Source of the DNA: an uncultured Oscillospiraceae bacterium
Lineage (GTDB): Bacteria; Bacillota; Clostridia; Oscillospirales; Acutalibacteraceae
Assembly (NCBI GenBank): GCA_900553255.1
Contig: USCI01000009.1
Coordinates: forward strand, 1-42,333
DNA: 42,333 bases
Reading direction: 5' to 3'
The notes below the pieces were generated by a model. It searched no databases. It was not told where the DNA came from and saw only the letters and a program-made list of their open reading frames with translations. Positions 1 to 9,173 of this stretch are shown here, in pieces. A program made the position numbers and the translations under genes. Numbering within the stretch: the stretch's first letter is position 1; each line of letters starts with the position of its first letter.

Positions 1-85
1 TCCTACATCAGGGGGGATTTGTCTATTGTCCGTTTTTTCTGGCGCGGTTCACAACCTGACGGCGGGGCTTGTTCATTGTAAAAAT

Positions 86-1333
86 TCAGCGCAGGCCGGC
101 CATATCGGTCACGCTCTTGCTGCGGGAATGGGCAATCGGCTTCCACTCCGCCTTTGGATGCAGCAGCGCGGCAAGCGAAATGTATGACATCGGGATCATG
201 AACAGCGGCAGCAGCAGGATCGCCGGCAGGAGCGGACGCACCGCCCGCTTTTCGAGCAGGGTAACCAGCAGCCCCGCACCGGAAATCGCCAGCCAGTTGA
301 GCACGCCGGAACCGATCATATACGGCAGGGCAAACGGCATGGTCACCGGATTGAGCGCCATCGCCAGAAGGCTGGTCAGCGTCATCGGCACCATCAGCGC
401 CATGGCCGGCACGCTGAGCACATGCACCGCCATATCCAGCGCACGCCAGTTGCCCTTTCGCACGCTGCGCCATACCGCCGGCAGGCACTGCTTTCCGCAC
501 TGGATGGTGCCCACCAGCCAGCGGAACCGCTGACGCATGGATACCGCCTGCGTTACCGGCTGCTCGTCGTAAAACACCGCCTCGCGCACCGCCGCGATAT
601 GGTGGCCGGCACACACCTGCTGGATGGTGAATTCGCAGTCCTCGGTGATGGTAGCCGTATTCCAGCCGTCCTCCCCCAGGGCGGACAGCTTAAAGGCAAA
701 GCCGGTGCCGGTGATGGTGCTCGACAGACCGCAGTTGTTGCGCGCCTCGTGGTAAAACCGCATCATCATCAGCCAGTACAGCGCGTAGCAGCCGCTTGTC
801 CAGGAATCCTGCGGATTTTTCGGCTCGAGATAGCCGGTCGCCACCTCGGCGCCGGAACACAGCGCCTTATTCATCTCGGCGAGGAAGTTTTCCTCCACCA
901 GATTATCGGCATCAAACACACAGACGGCGTCAAACGCATCCGGATACAGTTCCTGAATTTTCTGCAGACCCCAGCGCAGCGCATAGCCCTTGCCGCGTTT
1001 TTCGGGATTGAAACGCTCAAACACCGTTGCGCCGCAGCTCTCCGCCACGCCGGCGGTATTGTCGGTGCAGTTGTCCGCAACAACAAATACCCGGTAGCTT
1101 TCGCGCGGATACCGCTGCGCCTGCAGGGACTCGATCAGGTGACCGATCACCGCTTCCTCGTTGCGTGCGCAGATCACCACCGCAAACCGGTACTGTCTGT
1201 CCTCCACAATCCGGCGCCGGTGCCGCGGCAGAAGGCCGGCCAGTGTTACGACACCCTGCCATGCCATCACCGGCAGAATCACCGCCGTCAGAACAATCGT
1301 CAGGATATTCATTGCCGCGCTCAGCCACTCCAT
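86..1333 (-). CDS. Processive GT2 family glycosyltransferase (cellulose/hyaluronan synthase-like)
   Basis: Membrane-bound inverting glycosyltransferase of 415 residues, expected to polymerise or add sugars from a nucleotide-sugar at the cytoplasmic face. An N-terminal membrane helix (about 8-35) precedes a GT-A domain with the GT2 motifs in order: ADN near 86-88, DAD at 141-143, TED at 230-232 and QRFRW at 268-272. The QxxRW motif marks processive synthases. Three or four hydrophobic helices follow (about 300-400). The start at 1333 is preferred over the upstream in-frame ATG at 1366 because AGGAGG lies six bases before it. It is transcribed alone, away from the neighbouring yfbR-like gene, but lies in a block of envelope genes. 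Sugar and product are unknown; family certain, role inferred. Confidence 0.88.
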   Translation of the reverse strand: MEWLSAAMNILTIVLTAVILPVMAWQGVVTLAGLLPRHRRRIVEDRQYRFAVVICARNEEAVIGHLIESLQAQRYPRESYRVFVVADNCTDNTAGVAESCGATVFERFNPEKRGKGYALRWGLQKIQELYPDAFDAVCVFDADNLVEENFLAEMNKALCSGAEVATGYLEPKNPQDSWTSGCYALYWLMMMRFYHEARNNCGLSSTITGTGFAFKLSALGEDGWNTATITEDCEFTIQQVCAGHHIAAVREAVFYDEQPVTQAVSMRQRFRWLVGTIQCGKQCLPAVWRSVRKGNWRALDMAVHVLSVPAMALMVPMTLTSLLAMALNPVTMPFALPYMIGSGVLNWLAISGAGLLVTLLEKRAVRPLLPAILLLPLFMIPMSYISLAALLHPKAEWKPIAHSRSKSVTDMAGLR

Positions 1334-1372
1334 GACTGCCCCTCCTAACACCCAGATGTTGATCATGAGTTC

Positions 1373-1378
1373 AGTATA
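1373..1378 (-). promoter_or_regulatory. Extended -10 promoter of the GT2 gene
   Basis: On the minus strand the sequence reads TGGTATACT, an extended -10 element (TG-N-TATACT) about 40 bases before the chosen start. No good -35 hexamer is seen. Confidence 0.45.
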
Positions 1379-1447
1379 CCAATCCGCATGGACAAAGCAG
1401 CTCAGAAACGCAGTAGAAATTCTTAACGTTTATTAACATTTTATTAA

Positions 1448-1466
1448 GGCGCCGCCGCATGGCGCC
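1448..1466 (-). terminator. Possible terminator of the yfbR-like gene
   Basis: GGCGCC repeated around a 7-base loop gives a short 6-bp stem just past the yfbR stop on the minus strand, followed by TTAATAAAA. The stem is short and the T tract is poor, so this is weak. Confidence 0.3.
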
Positions 1467-1472
1467 CGCTGT

Positions 1473-2048
1473 TTATTCCTGCTCGTCGAGTGTCAGCTCA
1501 TAAGCCGGCAGGAACTCGTCGAGAAAGCAGTCTGCCGCCGGCAGACCGAGCGCACGCACCGCTTCGAAGGTCGCCTGCCGTGCCTTGGAAAATTCCCGGT
1601 TGCCCATGCGTTCCTCTTCCACGCACTTAATCAGGGCCGACAGCTTGTCCGCCGCCTTGACCAGCCGGTGCTCCATGTCCGCCGCCTCGCCGAACAGCGG
1701 GCGGTACTCCTCCCGCAGATCCTCCGGCAGCATCGACAGCAGCTTGTCCGCCGCCACCGCTTCCACCTGCTTGTAGGCATCGCGTATGGCGGGATTATAG
1801 TATTTCACCGGCGTGGGCATGTCACCGGTCAGGATTTCCGACGCATCGTGGTAGAGCGCGAGCAGCACGCAGCGGCCCGCATCCACCCGGCCGCCGAAGC
1901 GCCGGTTGGTGAGCGTTGCCAGCGCATGGGCCAGCACCGCCGTCTCATAGCTGTGCTCACTGAGGTTTTCCTCCCGCGTGTTGCGCATAAGCGCCCAGCG
2001 GTCGATGTATTTCATCCGGGACAAAACGGCGTAAAAATTACGGCTCAT
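1473..2048 (-). CDS. HD-domain phosphohydrolase, YfbR-like 5'-deoxynucleotidase
   Basis: Small cytosolic HD-superfamily metal phosphohydrolase (191 residues), close in length to E. coli YfbR, which removes phosphate from deoxynucleoside 5'-monophosphates. The metal ligands are visible in order: His32 in SEHSY, His67-Asp68 in YHDASE, TGDMPTPVKY at 74-83 and a later Asp in KAADKLSAL. The TGDMPTPVKY motif is typical of the YfbR group and favours that assignment over generic HD proteins. The reading frame extends further upstream, but homology begins at MSRNFYAVLSRM, so 2048 is the likely start; only a weak GGGGA-type ribosome site precedes it. Divergent from the next gene. A role in dNMP pool housekeeping is inferred from the family. 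Confidence 0.85.
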   Translation of the reverse strand: MSRNFYAVLSRMKYIDRWALMRNTREENLSEHSYETAVLAHALATLTNRRFGGRVDAGRCVLLALYHDASEILTGDMPTPVKYYNPAIRDAYKQVEAVAADKLLSMLPEDLREEYRPLFGEAADMEHRLVKAADKLSALIKCVEEERMGNREFSKARQATFEAVRALGLPAADCFLDEFLPAYELTLDEQE

Positions 2049-2206
2049 ACTGGATAAATCCCCATTTCCCGGCACCGGCAGCGGCAGCCGACGGTGCCGA
2101 ATGTATTCCGCTTTTATTGTAGCTGTATTTCTGCGGTTTGTCCATGCTGATCGGGCAAATTTTCCGCAGCAGGCAAGTTTTTCTTTTCTTTTCCCGCGCA
2201 TTTTGC

Positions 2207-2212
2207 TATACT
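2207..2212 (+). promoter_or_regulatory. Extended -10 promoter of the membrane glycosyltransferase operon
   Basis: TGCTATACT, an extended -10 element, lies about 45 bases before the ATG at 2258. A clear -35 is not seen. Confidence 0.45.
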
Positions 2213-2257
2213 GGGACAGGATTGAAGCAAATGTTCTATACAGCGAAGGAGGGGCCT

Positions 2258-3607
2258 ATGTCTGCATCAGCCGCAAATCGCCGGCGCGGGATCCATTTTC
2301 TCGCCGGAGCCTTGCTTTTCGCTTTTATCGTACGCCTGTGCATCGGCATGCTGTATACCAACTATTTTGACGTCACCTGGTACCGCACCTGGGCGCTTGC
2401 CCTGCCGGACGGCTTCTTCGACTGCTACACCCGGCTTATGGAGGGGCGCTATGCTCTGGATTATCCGCCGGTTTATCTGGTGGTGCTGTATTTTGTCGGA
2501 TGGCTGTACCGCCTTTTTCCACTGCAGGATTACGCCATGCTGGATATGCTGGCGATGAAGTTCTTCCCGATCCTCTTTGACATTCTCGCTGCCATGATGC
2601 TGTATCTGTGCTGCCGCAGGCGCGGGGAAAACATCGCCCTGCTCGCCGCCTGCTTCTGGGCGCTCAACCCCTCGGCAGTTTTCAATGCTGCCTGCTGGGG
2701 ACAGACCGACGGCATGATGCTGTTTTTCCTGCTGCTGTCGTTTTACACGGTGGAAAACGGCCGTCCGGTTCTCGGTTCGGTGCTGTTTGCCGTGGCAGGC
2801 CTGGCCAAAATGCAGACCCTGTATTTCACCCCGGTGCTGTTTTTGTATCTGCTGCGGCGGTACAAATGGGAGAAGACCGTCCTCGGGGTGGGTGCCGCGA
2901 TGGCGACCGGTTATGGGGCGTTTGTCCCCTTTATCCTCGGCAGCTGGCCCGCCCGCGGTGCGATGAGTCTGGTGCTGCCGTTCGAAGTGTATTTCGGCGG
3001 ACTGGGCAAATACCCCTACGCCGCACTAAACACCTATAATCTATATGGGCTGTTCAACCTCAACTGGGTATCCGACAGCAAGTCGCTTTTCTTCGGGCAT
3101 CCGGATCCCGAGACCGGCATGATGGTCGGCGGGTTCACGCTGAATATGCTCAGCCTCCTTTTCATCCTCGGTGCGCTGGCCCTGCTGGCCGTGGTTATGC
3201 TGCGCGGCCGGGAGGATGGCAGCCTGTGGGCCGGCAGCTTCCTGTTCATGCAGTGTATTTTTATGCTCACCACCCGTCAGCATGAGCGGTACCAGATCGT
3301 GGTCCTGCCGTTTGCACTGCTGCTGTTTGTCTGGAGCCGGCAGATGCGGCATATGTGGCTGTTTATCGCCCTGTCGCTGACCACCTTCGTCAACCAGTTT
3401 ATGCTGCTCATCCGCAACAATACGATCAACGACCCGGCCGCACCGTGGAACGCCATATTTGAGCCGGCGCAGGTGATCTTTTCGGCCGTCAACCTGCTGC
3501 TCTTCGCCTGGGGCGCGGCCGAGGTATGGTTTTACGCTTTCCGGAAAGATACCCCGCCGGCCGAGCCGGAGGAAACCGTCCCGCCCGCAAAGGAGGCAAC
3601 CACATGA
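2258..3607 (+). CDS. GT-C-like integral membrane glycosyltransferase
   Basis: Polytopic membrane protein (449 residues, about 10-12 helices) resembling the GT-C fold, in which lipid-linked sugars are transferred on the outer face of the membrane. The acidic, aromatic first loop (NYFDVTWYRTWALAL, about 30-45) and the later LDYPPVYL motif are typical of mannosyl/glucosyl GT-C enzymes, the loop acid being the usual catalytic site. The start at 2258 has GGAGGGG directly upstream; a longer in-frame start at 2138 has no support. The C-terminal tail is acidic and proline-rich. It overlaps yfhO by four bases (ATGA), so the two are translationally coupled. Donor lipid and acceptor are unknown; the pairing with YfhO suggests modification of a secondary wall polymer. 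Confidence 0.78.
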   Translation: MSASAANRRRGIHFLAGALLFAFIVRLCIGMLYTNYFDVTWYRTWALALPDGFFDCYTRLMEGRYALDYPPVYLVVLYFVGWLYRLFPLQDYAMLDMLAMKFFPILFDILAAMMLYLCCRRRGENIALLAACFWALNPSAVFNAACWGQTDGMMLFFLLLSFYTVENGRPVLGSVLFAVAGLAKMQTLYFTPVLFLYLLRRYKWEKTVLGVGAAMATGYGAFVPFILGSWPARGAMSLVLPFEVYFGGLGKYPYAALNTYNLYGLFNLNWVSDSKSLFFGHPDPETGMMVGGFTLNMLSLLFILGALALLAVVMLRGREDGSLWAGSFLFMQCIFMLTTRQHERYQIVVLPFALLLFVWSRQMRHMWLFIALSLTTFVNQFMLLIRNNTINDPAAPWNAIFEPAQVIFSAVNLLLFAWGAAEVWFYAFRKDTPPAEPEETVPPAKEATT

Positions 3608-6207
3608 CTGTCGCACAGACACTGCCGCAAAACGCGCTGCAAAAGCCGAAGGGCCGCCTGCTGATGACCTTTCTGGTCACGCTGGGGATGGGGATCCTGC
3701 TGTTTTTGCCGTTCATCATCATGGATCGCGGCTATTTTATCTATTACGGGGATTTCAACGTCCAGCAGATCGCGTTTTACCGCCTTGCCCATGACTGCGT
3801 GCGGGAAGGCAACATTTTCTGGAACTGGACCACCGACCTCGGTGCCAACTTCATCGGTTCCTATTCCTTTTATCTGCTGGGCAGCCCGTTTTTCTGGCTG
3901 ACCCTGCCGTTTCCGAGCGCAGCGGTGCCGTATCTGATGGGACCGCTGCTGATGCTGAAATTCGCCTGCGCCGGCACCGCGGCCTATGCACTGCTGCGGC
4001 GGTTCGTCCGGCCGAATCTCGCCATGCTCGGCGGCATCCTGTACGCCTTTTCCGGCTTTTCGATTTATAACGTTTTCTTCAACCATTTTCATGAGGCGAT
4101 CGTCTATTTTCCGCTGATGCTGCTCGGCCTCGAGCTGTATATGAAAGACAACCGCCGCGGTTTCTTCGCGCTGATGGTCTTTTTCAGCGCGCTGAGCAAC
4201 TACTATTTCTTCATCGGCCAGGTGTTCTTCATCCTGATCTACTGGTTTGTCCGTATGTTCTCCGGCGAGTGGGAGTGCACGATATCCAAATTTCTCTGGC
4301 TCTTTTTTGAAGCGGTTATCGGCACCGCAGGTGCAGCGGTATTTCTGCTCCCCTCCTATTTTGCGGTGATACAGAACCCCCGCACCGAAAGCCTGATCGC
4401 CGGCTGGGATTTTCTGCTGTACTCCAAGCCCCAGCGGATTTGGGACATCCTGCACTCCTTCTTCTTCCCGCAGGATATCCCCGCGCGCGAAAACTTCTTC
4501 CCCGATTCGGACAACAAGTGGTCCTCGATGTCCGCCTGGCTGCCGGTTTTCGGCTGTTCCGGCGCGATCGCCTATTTCCAGTCACGCAAGCATTCCGACT
4601 GGCTGCACCGGATACTGATCATCTGCTTTTTCTGCGCAGTAATTCCCGGCTTCAACGCCATGTTCCAGCTGTTCAACTGGGTATACTATGCCCGCTGGTA
4701 CTATATGATGGTGCTCATGCTGGTGATCGCGACGGTGCTCTGCTTCGAGGAGGCGGACAAAACACCGGTCAACTGGGCACGCGCCTTTGGCTGGACCTTC
4801 GGCATCACCCTGTTTTTTACAGTGGTTATCGGCTTTATGCCCGAGAGCTGGACGCCGGACGAGGAAACCGGCAAGCTGTCCTTCGGCCTGATGAAGCTGC
4901 CGGAACGCTTCTGGCTGTTTGTGGCCATCGCACTGATTTCGCTGCTGATCGGCCTGCTGCTGGTGCTGCTGTTCAAGCACGAACGCCGGCAGTTTGCCCG
5001 CTGGTCGATCGTTGCCACCGTGTGCGTATCGCTGCTGTACAGCTGGTATCTGATCGGCCTGGGCAAGGTCAACTCCAATTTTTCCCCCTCGTATGTGATC
5101 GACCGCTGCATCGAAGGAGCGGATAAATTTGATCTGCCGGACAGCGAGCTGTTCGTCCGTGTGGATATGAACGAGGGTATGGACAACCAGGGCATGTTCT
5201 GGAACATGCCGACCATCAACGCCTTCCACAGCATCGTGCCCGGCTCGGTGATGGAGTTCTATCCCACCATCGGAGTGTCCCGCAGCGTCGGCTCCCGCCC
5301 GGACACCTCCCATTATGCGCTGCGGGGGCTTACCTCGGTGCGCTGGCTGTTTGACTACGACAACGAGGACGGCGGTGCGCCGGGTAAATCCGAAACCGCC
5401 TTCTTTGAGACGAACGGGAAAGCCAAAATGCCCGGCTGGAAATACTACGATACGCAGAACCATTTCCGCATCTACGAGAACGAGTATTATATCCCGATGG
5501 GCTTTACCTACGAGTATTACCTCACCCGCACGGAGTACGAGGCACTGAGCACCACCCAGCGGGAGCTCGCCCTGCTCAAAGCTATCGTGCTTGAGGATGA
5601 GGATGTCGACACCTACGCAGGCATCCTCAAATCGCTGACGGCCGAGGGGGAGCCGGTCTATAGCCAGACGGCCTACTTCACCGACTGCCTGGCCCGCCGC
5701 GCGGGCGCAGCGTCCTCCTTTGCCTACGACAACCGTGGCTTTACTGCGACCATCACGCTGCCGCAGGAGAATCTGGTGTTTTTCAGCGTGCCGTACGAGG
5801 ACGGCTGGAGCGCGACGGTAAACGGCGAGCCGGCCGAGGTAATCAAAACCAACGTCGGCTTTATGGCGGTGCGTTGTCCGGCCGGCGAAGCGGTCACCAT
5901 CCGGTTCGACTACATGACGCCGGGACTCATCCCCGGCCTGCTGATCTCCGGCGTTGCGGTGCTGCTGTTCGTGCTGTATCTCGTGCTGTACCGCCTGTAC
6001 GACCGCCGGCGTGCCGCCAGGGTTGTTGTTACACCGACGGAGGATAATCCCGACTCCGTGCTGCTGTGGCCGGCCGGGGAGGCGGACGAGGACACGGCTG
6101 TCCCGCCCGGCGATGAGCCGCCGGCAGAGGTGCCGCCATCTCCCGAAGACCCCGCGCCTCCTGCACAAGAACCGCCCGATGAACCGCCCGCTTCCCCTCC
6201 CATTTAA
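3604..6207 (+). CDS. YfhO family membrane protein (GT-C superfamily)
   Basis: Large polytopic protein (867 residues) of the YfhO family. In Bacillus subtilis YfhO belongs to the lipoteichoic acid glycosylation pathway, where it is thought to move sugar from undecaprenyl phosphate to the polymer outside the cell. About 12 hydrophobic helices cover residues 20-500, an extracytoplasmic domain covers about 510-760 (ending in the YfhO-typical segment SVPYEDGWSATVNGEPAEV), then one more helix and an unusual tail of about 45 residues rich in Pro, Glu and Asp. AGGAGG sits nine bases before the ATG and inside the end of the upstream gene, whose stop overlaps this start. The operon continues into the hemolysin III gene. 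The family is clear; the acceptor here is inference. Confidence 0.85.
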   Translation: MTVAQTLPQNALQKPKGRLLMTFLVTLGMGILLFLPFIIMDRGYFIYYGDFNVQQIAFYRLAHDCVREGNIFWNWTTDLGANFIGSYSFYLLGSPFFWLTLPFPSAAVPYLMGPLLMLKFACAGTAAYALLRRFVRPNLAMLGGILYAFSGFSIYNVFFNHFHEAIVYFPLMLLGLELYMKDNRRGFFALMVFFSALSNYYFFIGQVFFILIYWFVRMFSGEWECTISKFLWLFFEAVIGTAGAAVFLLPSYFAVIQNPRTESLIAGWDFLLYSKPQRIWDILHSFFFPQDIPARENFFPDSDNKWSSMSAWLPVFGCSGAIAYFQSRKHSDWLHRILIICFFCAVIPGFNAMFQLFNWVYYARWYYMMVLMLVIATVLCFEEADKTPVNWARAFGWTFGITLFFTVVIGFMPESWTPDEETGKLSFGLMKLPERFWLFVAIALISLLIGLLLVLLFKHERRQFARWSIVATVCVSLLYSWYLIGLGKVNSNFSPSYVIDRCIEGADKFDLPDSELFVRVDMNEGMDNQGMFWNMPTINAFHSIVPGSVMEFYPTIGVSRSVGSRPDTSHYALRGLTSVRWLFDYDNEDGGAPGKSETAFFETNGKAKMPGWKYYDTQNHFRIYENEYYIPMGFTYEYYLTRTEYEALSTTQRELALLKAIVLEDEDVDTYAGILKSLTAEGEPVYSQTAYFTDCLARRAGAASSFAYDNRGFTATITLPQENLVFFSVPYEDGWSATVNGEPAEVIKTNVGFMAVRCPAGEAVTIRFDYMTPGLIPGLLISGVAVLLFVLYLVLYRLYDRRRAARVVVTPTEDNPDSVLLWPAGEADEDTAVPPGDEPPAEVPPSPEDPAPPAQEPPDEPPASPPI

Positions 6208-6237
6208 CGGCTCAAGCCGTCCGGAAAGGAACTGTCC

Positions 6238-6891
6238 ATGTCATTCCTCAACACCAAAAAGCCGGGAGCATTCTACACCGGCGGAGAAGAAATCGCCAAC
6301 GCCATCACCCATGGGGTCGGCGCCGCACTGGCGGTCGCCGGAACGGTAATTCTGATCGTCAGCGCGGTCGGCGACGCCTGGAAGGTGGTCAGCTCCGCCA
6401 TATACGGTGCGAGCATGCTGGTGCTGTTCCTGATGTCCTGCCTGTATCATGCGCTGACCAATCGCACCGCCAAAAAGGTGATGCGGGTATTCGACCACAC
6501 CTCCATCTTCCTGCTGATCGCCGGCACCTATACCCCCTTTACCCTGGTCACGCTGCGCGGCTGGGTGGGATGGACCATTTTCGGGATGGTGTGGGGCTGC
6601 GCCGTATTCGGTATCGTGCTGAACAGCATCAGCGTGGAACGCTTCAAAAAAATCTCGATGGTCTGCTACATTGCCAGCGGCTGGTGCGTCGTGATCGCCA
6701 TCGTCCCGCTCGTGCAGAAATTAGCCTGGCCGGGCGTCCTGCTGCTGGTGCTCGGCGGCGTGGCGTATACCGCGGGCATCCTGTTTTACCGCAAAAAAAG
6801 CATCCGCTATTTTCACACTGTTTGGCATGTGTTTGTTTTCGTCGGCGCACTGCTCCATTACTTCTGCATTCTCTTTTACGTCATCCGGTAA
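6238..6891 (+). CDS. Hemolysin III family (PAQR-type) seven-helix membrane protein
   Basis: Integral membrane protein (217 residues, seven helices) of the YqfA/HlyIII branch of the PAQR/CREST superfamily. The conserved metal-site motifs are present: His25 in NAITHGVGA, the S-x3-H motif in SCLYHAL (about 64-70), DHTSIFLLIAGTYTP (about 85-99) and the C-terminal HTVWHVFVFVGALLHY. Members are predicted zinc-dependent lipid hydrolases or sensors, though the bacterial function is not settled. AAAGGA precedes the ATG by eight bases. It is the last gene of the three-gene run from 2258 and is followed by a bidirectional terminator. Confidence 0.88.
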   Translation: MSFLNTKKPGAFYTGGEEIANAITHGVGAALAVAGTVILIVSAVGDAWKVVSSAIYGASMLVLFLMSCLYHALTNRTAKKVMRVFDHTSIFLLIAGTYTPFTLVTLRGWVGWTIFGMVWGCAVFGIVLNSISVERFKKISMVCYIASGWCVVIAIVPLVQKLAWPGVLLLVLGGVAYTAGILFYRKKSIRYFHTVWHVFVFVGALLHYFCILFYVIR

Positions 6892-6930
6892 AGCCGGCCC
6901 GCGGCGTCCCGCAAACCGTATTGAAAAACA

Positions 6931-6963
6931 GCCTGCGCTCAAAGAGCGCAGGCCGTTTTGTTC
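6931..6963. terminator. Bidirectional rho-independent terminator
   Basis: A perfect 10-bp stem (GCCTGCGCTC with its complement) closes an AAA loop. It is flanked by a T-rich run on the right and an A-rich run on the left, so it can end both the hemolysin III transcript (+) and the sulfatase transcript (-). Confidence 0.85.
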
Positions 6964-6968
6964 TAATT

Positions 6969-8987
6969 CTAATCAAATAAAACGCCGTAATAATCCCGTT
7001 CCAAAACGAGCCTGGAATAGTCAAACATGTCGTTGACCTCGAGCGCCCGTTCCAGCGCATAGCCTGCAGGGACGTCCGCTCCGTCGGCCGGCGTAAAGCT
7101 GTCCCGCGAAGCGTCGTAGCGCCCCAGCCCGGTAATAAAGCTGTGATCGGCGAACACCACCAGTCCGGGCGCATCGGAGAGAATATCCCGCCCCATCAGC
7201 AGCCGGGAATCATAGGGAAGACCGAAAAGATTGGACAGGGTCGGCAGGATATCCAGGCTTGAACAGGGTTTTTCTACCACGACCGGCTCCTGCATATCGC
7301 CCGACCAGAGGATAAAGGTGCTGCGGTAAACATCAAAGGTCATGTCCACCGGCTGTCCGCCGTTGAGCTCGGCCAGGGACTCCGGTTCCAGACCATAGGG
7401 GTAGTGATCGGCCGAGAGAGCGATCACGGTATTTTCCAACTGCCCAGCCGCCTCCAGCTGGCTGAGCAGATTCTCCAGCGCCAGATCCAGCTCGATCTGA
7501 CAGGCCAGATACGCCCGGGCGTTTTCCCCCATCTGCAGGTGGGCTACCCTGTCCTTGTTTTTATACGCGATATAATTCCCTAAAAAGGTGTAATTCATAT
7601 GACCGCTGACCGTCATGTAGTAGGTATGGAACGGCGTATCCCCAACATATTCCGGCACGGTGAGCTCCATCATTTCCAGATCCGATTCCGGCCAGGTGGG
7701 CCTCACCTCCAGCCCGTTGCCCAGCCCCTTATAGTCATATCCCATGTTCGGATGGGACGCATCGCGGTTGTAGTAGGTATAGGTATGGTCATGGTAGGCA
7801 CGGGTGGCATACCCCTGCCTTTTCAGCTGATTGCCCAGACAAAAGTACATGTTGTTTTCGCTCGAGCGGAACATGGACCACACGCCGGTCTTCGGCAGCA
7901 GCGAGGTGCAGGCCACATATTCCCCGTCCGAGGTGGATACCCCCCACAAGGGATTATAAAAATCCTTAAAAACAAAACCGGTGTTGGCCAGTTTGTAAAG
8001 GGTGGGGGTCAATTCCGGATCCACCGCCCAGCGGGAGAAGCCCTCCGCGGTGATCAGAATCAGATTTTTACCGGCAAAACGGCCGGTATAGGCATTCTGC
8101 TTGGTAGGAGTCCTGCTGCCGAAATACCGGTGCATCGCGGCAAGGGTGCTGTCGTCGGTTCCGGCTGCCAGCGCCGCGAAATCAATGTCCATCACGTTGT
8201 CGCCGTATACCAGCGGCAGTTCCTCCGGAACGGACGAGGAATCCGGCGGCGCAGGCACAGCCGATTCCGCCGGCGGCACCGGCGGCGCCTGCGTGTGTTC
8301 GGCAGAAGGTGTGTGCGGGAACAGCATCTGCCGCACATCCAGGCGCAAAGTGGTCATCACGCCGAAGTTGGAAACCGCCAGGTTCGGGACAAACGTATCA
8401 AAATACAGGTATTTCGGTGTGATCACGCCGCCGGAAGACAACCCTACCGCTGTCAGCGCAGCGGCCAAAAACCCCGCGGTCAGCGATCCGGTCAAGATCC
8501 GCGCCGGCTTTTTGGGCAAAGCGGCGCGTGCGGCGCGCCGGCCGAAAATACCGAGAATCCCTATCGGCACCAGCAGCAGCAAAAGCGGTATGGCCGCGGT
8601 CCTGATGCCGGAGAGGATATCCTTCCAGAACTGCATCGCCTGTCCGGCGCCCGAAACCGAGTAAAGCACCAGGAAGGTTTTAAAAATGGTATAGTATACC
8701 GTCTGTACCATATACCACAGGGTGGTCACCCCGCCAAGGATCATTGCCGCCAGCCAGCGGCGCCGCGGCGGCAAAAGCAGGCACAGCAGCGAGAACAGGC
8801 ATCCCAGCGCCAACGTGAACAGAGACGTATACAGCAACCCTCGGTCGAACAGCCTGCCGAAGCAGTACACCTTTACCACAAGCTCCTGCCAAAGCAGGGA
8901 AAGCGGAAACCAAAGCAGAAGCAGCCAATAGGGTGCCCCTGCTTTCTCATCACCGCTGAGGCGGATATGCCTGCCTTTATCCTTCAT
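6969..8987 (-). CDS. LTA synthase-like sulfatase family membrane protein
   Basis: Membrane-anchored alkaline-phosphatase-superfamily enzyme (672 residues) related to lipoteichoic acid synthase LtaS, which polymerises glycerol phosphate from phosphatidylglycerol outside the membrane. Five hydrophobic helices occupy about 18-200, then a Pro-rich linker (225-260), then the sulfatase domain (305-620). Visible metal and catalytic sites are Glu315 in ITAEGF, nucleophile Thr352 in STSDGEY (matching the LtaS threonine), His463 in VSGHMN and Asp527-His528 in SADHYPYG. AAGGA lies nine bases before the start. Alternatives are a phosphoethanolamine or phosphoglycerol transferase. It is monocistronic, with its own promoter and a Spo0A-like box upstream. 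Confidence 0.88.
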   Translation of the reverse strand: MKDKGRHIRLSGDEKAGAPYWLLLLWFPLSLLWQELVVKVYCFGRLFDRGLLYTSLFTLALGCLFSLLCLLLPPRRRWLAAMILGGVTTLWYMVQTVYYTIFKTFLVLYSVSGAGQAMQFWKDILSGIRTAAIPLLLLLVPIGILGIFGRRAARAALPKKPARILTGSLTAGFLAAALTAVGLSSGGVITPKYLYFDTFVPNLAVSNFGVMTTLRLDVRQMLFPHTPSAEHTQAPPVPPAESAVPAPPDSSSVPEELPLVYGDNVMDIDFAALAAGTDDSTLAAMHRYFGSRTPTKQNAYTGRFAGKNLILITAEGFSRWAVDPELTPTLYKLANTGFVFKDFYNPLWGVSTSDGEYVACTSLLPKTGVWSMFRSSENNMYFCLGNQLKRQGYATRAYHDHTYTYYNRDASHPNMGYDYKGLGNGLEVRPTWPESDLEMMELTVPEYVGDTPFHTYYMTVSGHMNYTFLGNYIAYKNKDRVAHLQMGENARAYLACQIELDLALENLLSQLEAAGQLENTVIALSADHYPYGLEPESLAELNGGQPVDMTFDVYRSTFILWSGDMQEPVVVEKPCSSLDILPTLSNLFGLPYDSRLLMGRDILSDAPGLVVFADHSFITGLGRYDASRDSFTPADGADVPAGYALERALEVNDMFDYSRLVLERDYYGVLFD

Positions 8988-9025
8988 GATCTCTCGTCCT
9001 TTTTCAAAATGCTTTAACTGCTCCT

Positions 9026-9054
9026 ATTCTATTGAATAAGCCGCAGCAATTCAA
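9026..9054 (-). promoter_or_regulatory. Sigma-A-type promoter of the LTA-synthase-like gene
   Basis: On the minus strand TTGAAT (9049-9054) and TAGAAT (9026-9031) are separated by 17 bases. A TTGTCGAAA Spo0A-like box (9060-9068) sits five bases upstream of the -35. Confidence 0.6.
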
Positions 9055-9130
9055 TTAAATTTCGACAACAAATTCATTACAGTTATGTAATTCTTTTCGT
9101 AAAATACATTTTCTTTTTTCCTTACTGTGG

Positions 9131-9136
9131 TATACT
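9131..9136 (+). promoter_or_regulatory. Extended -10 promoter of the SWIM-to-VWA operon
   Basis: TGGTATACT is an extended -10 element 38 bases before the SWIM protein start. The -35 region is only a T-rich tract. The five following genes have no internal terminator, so this is probably the operon promoter. Confidence 0.5.
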
Positions 9137-9173
9137 GTTTGACAACAGCATCCCTAAAGGAGGCATCCTGTCT

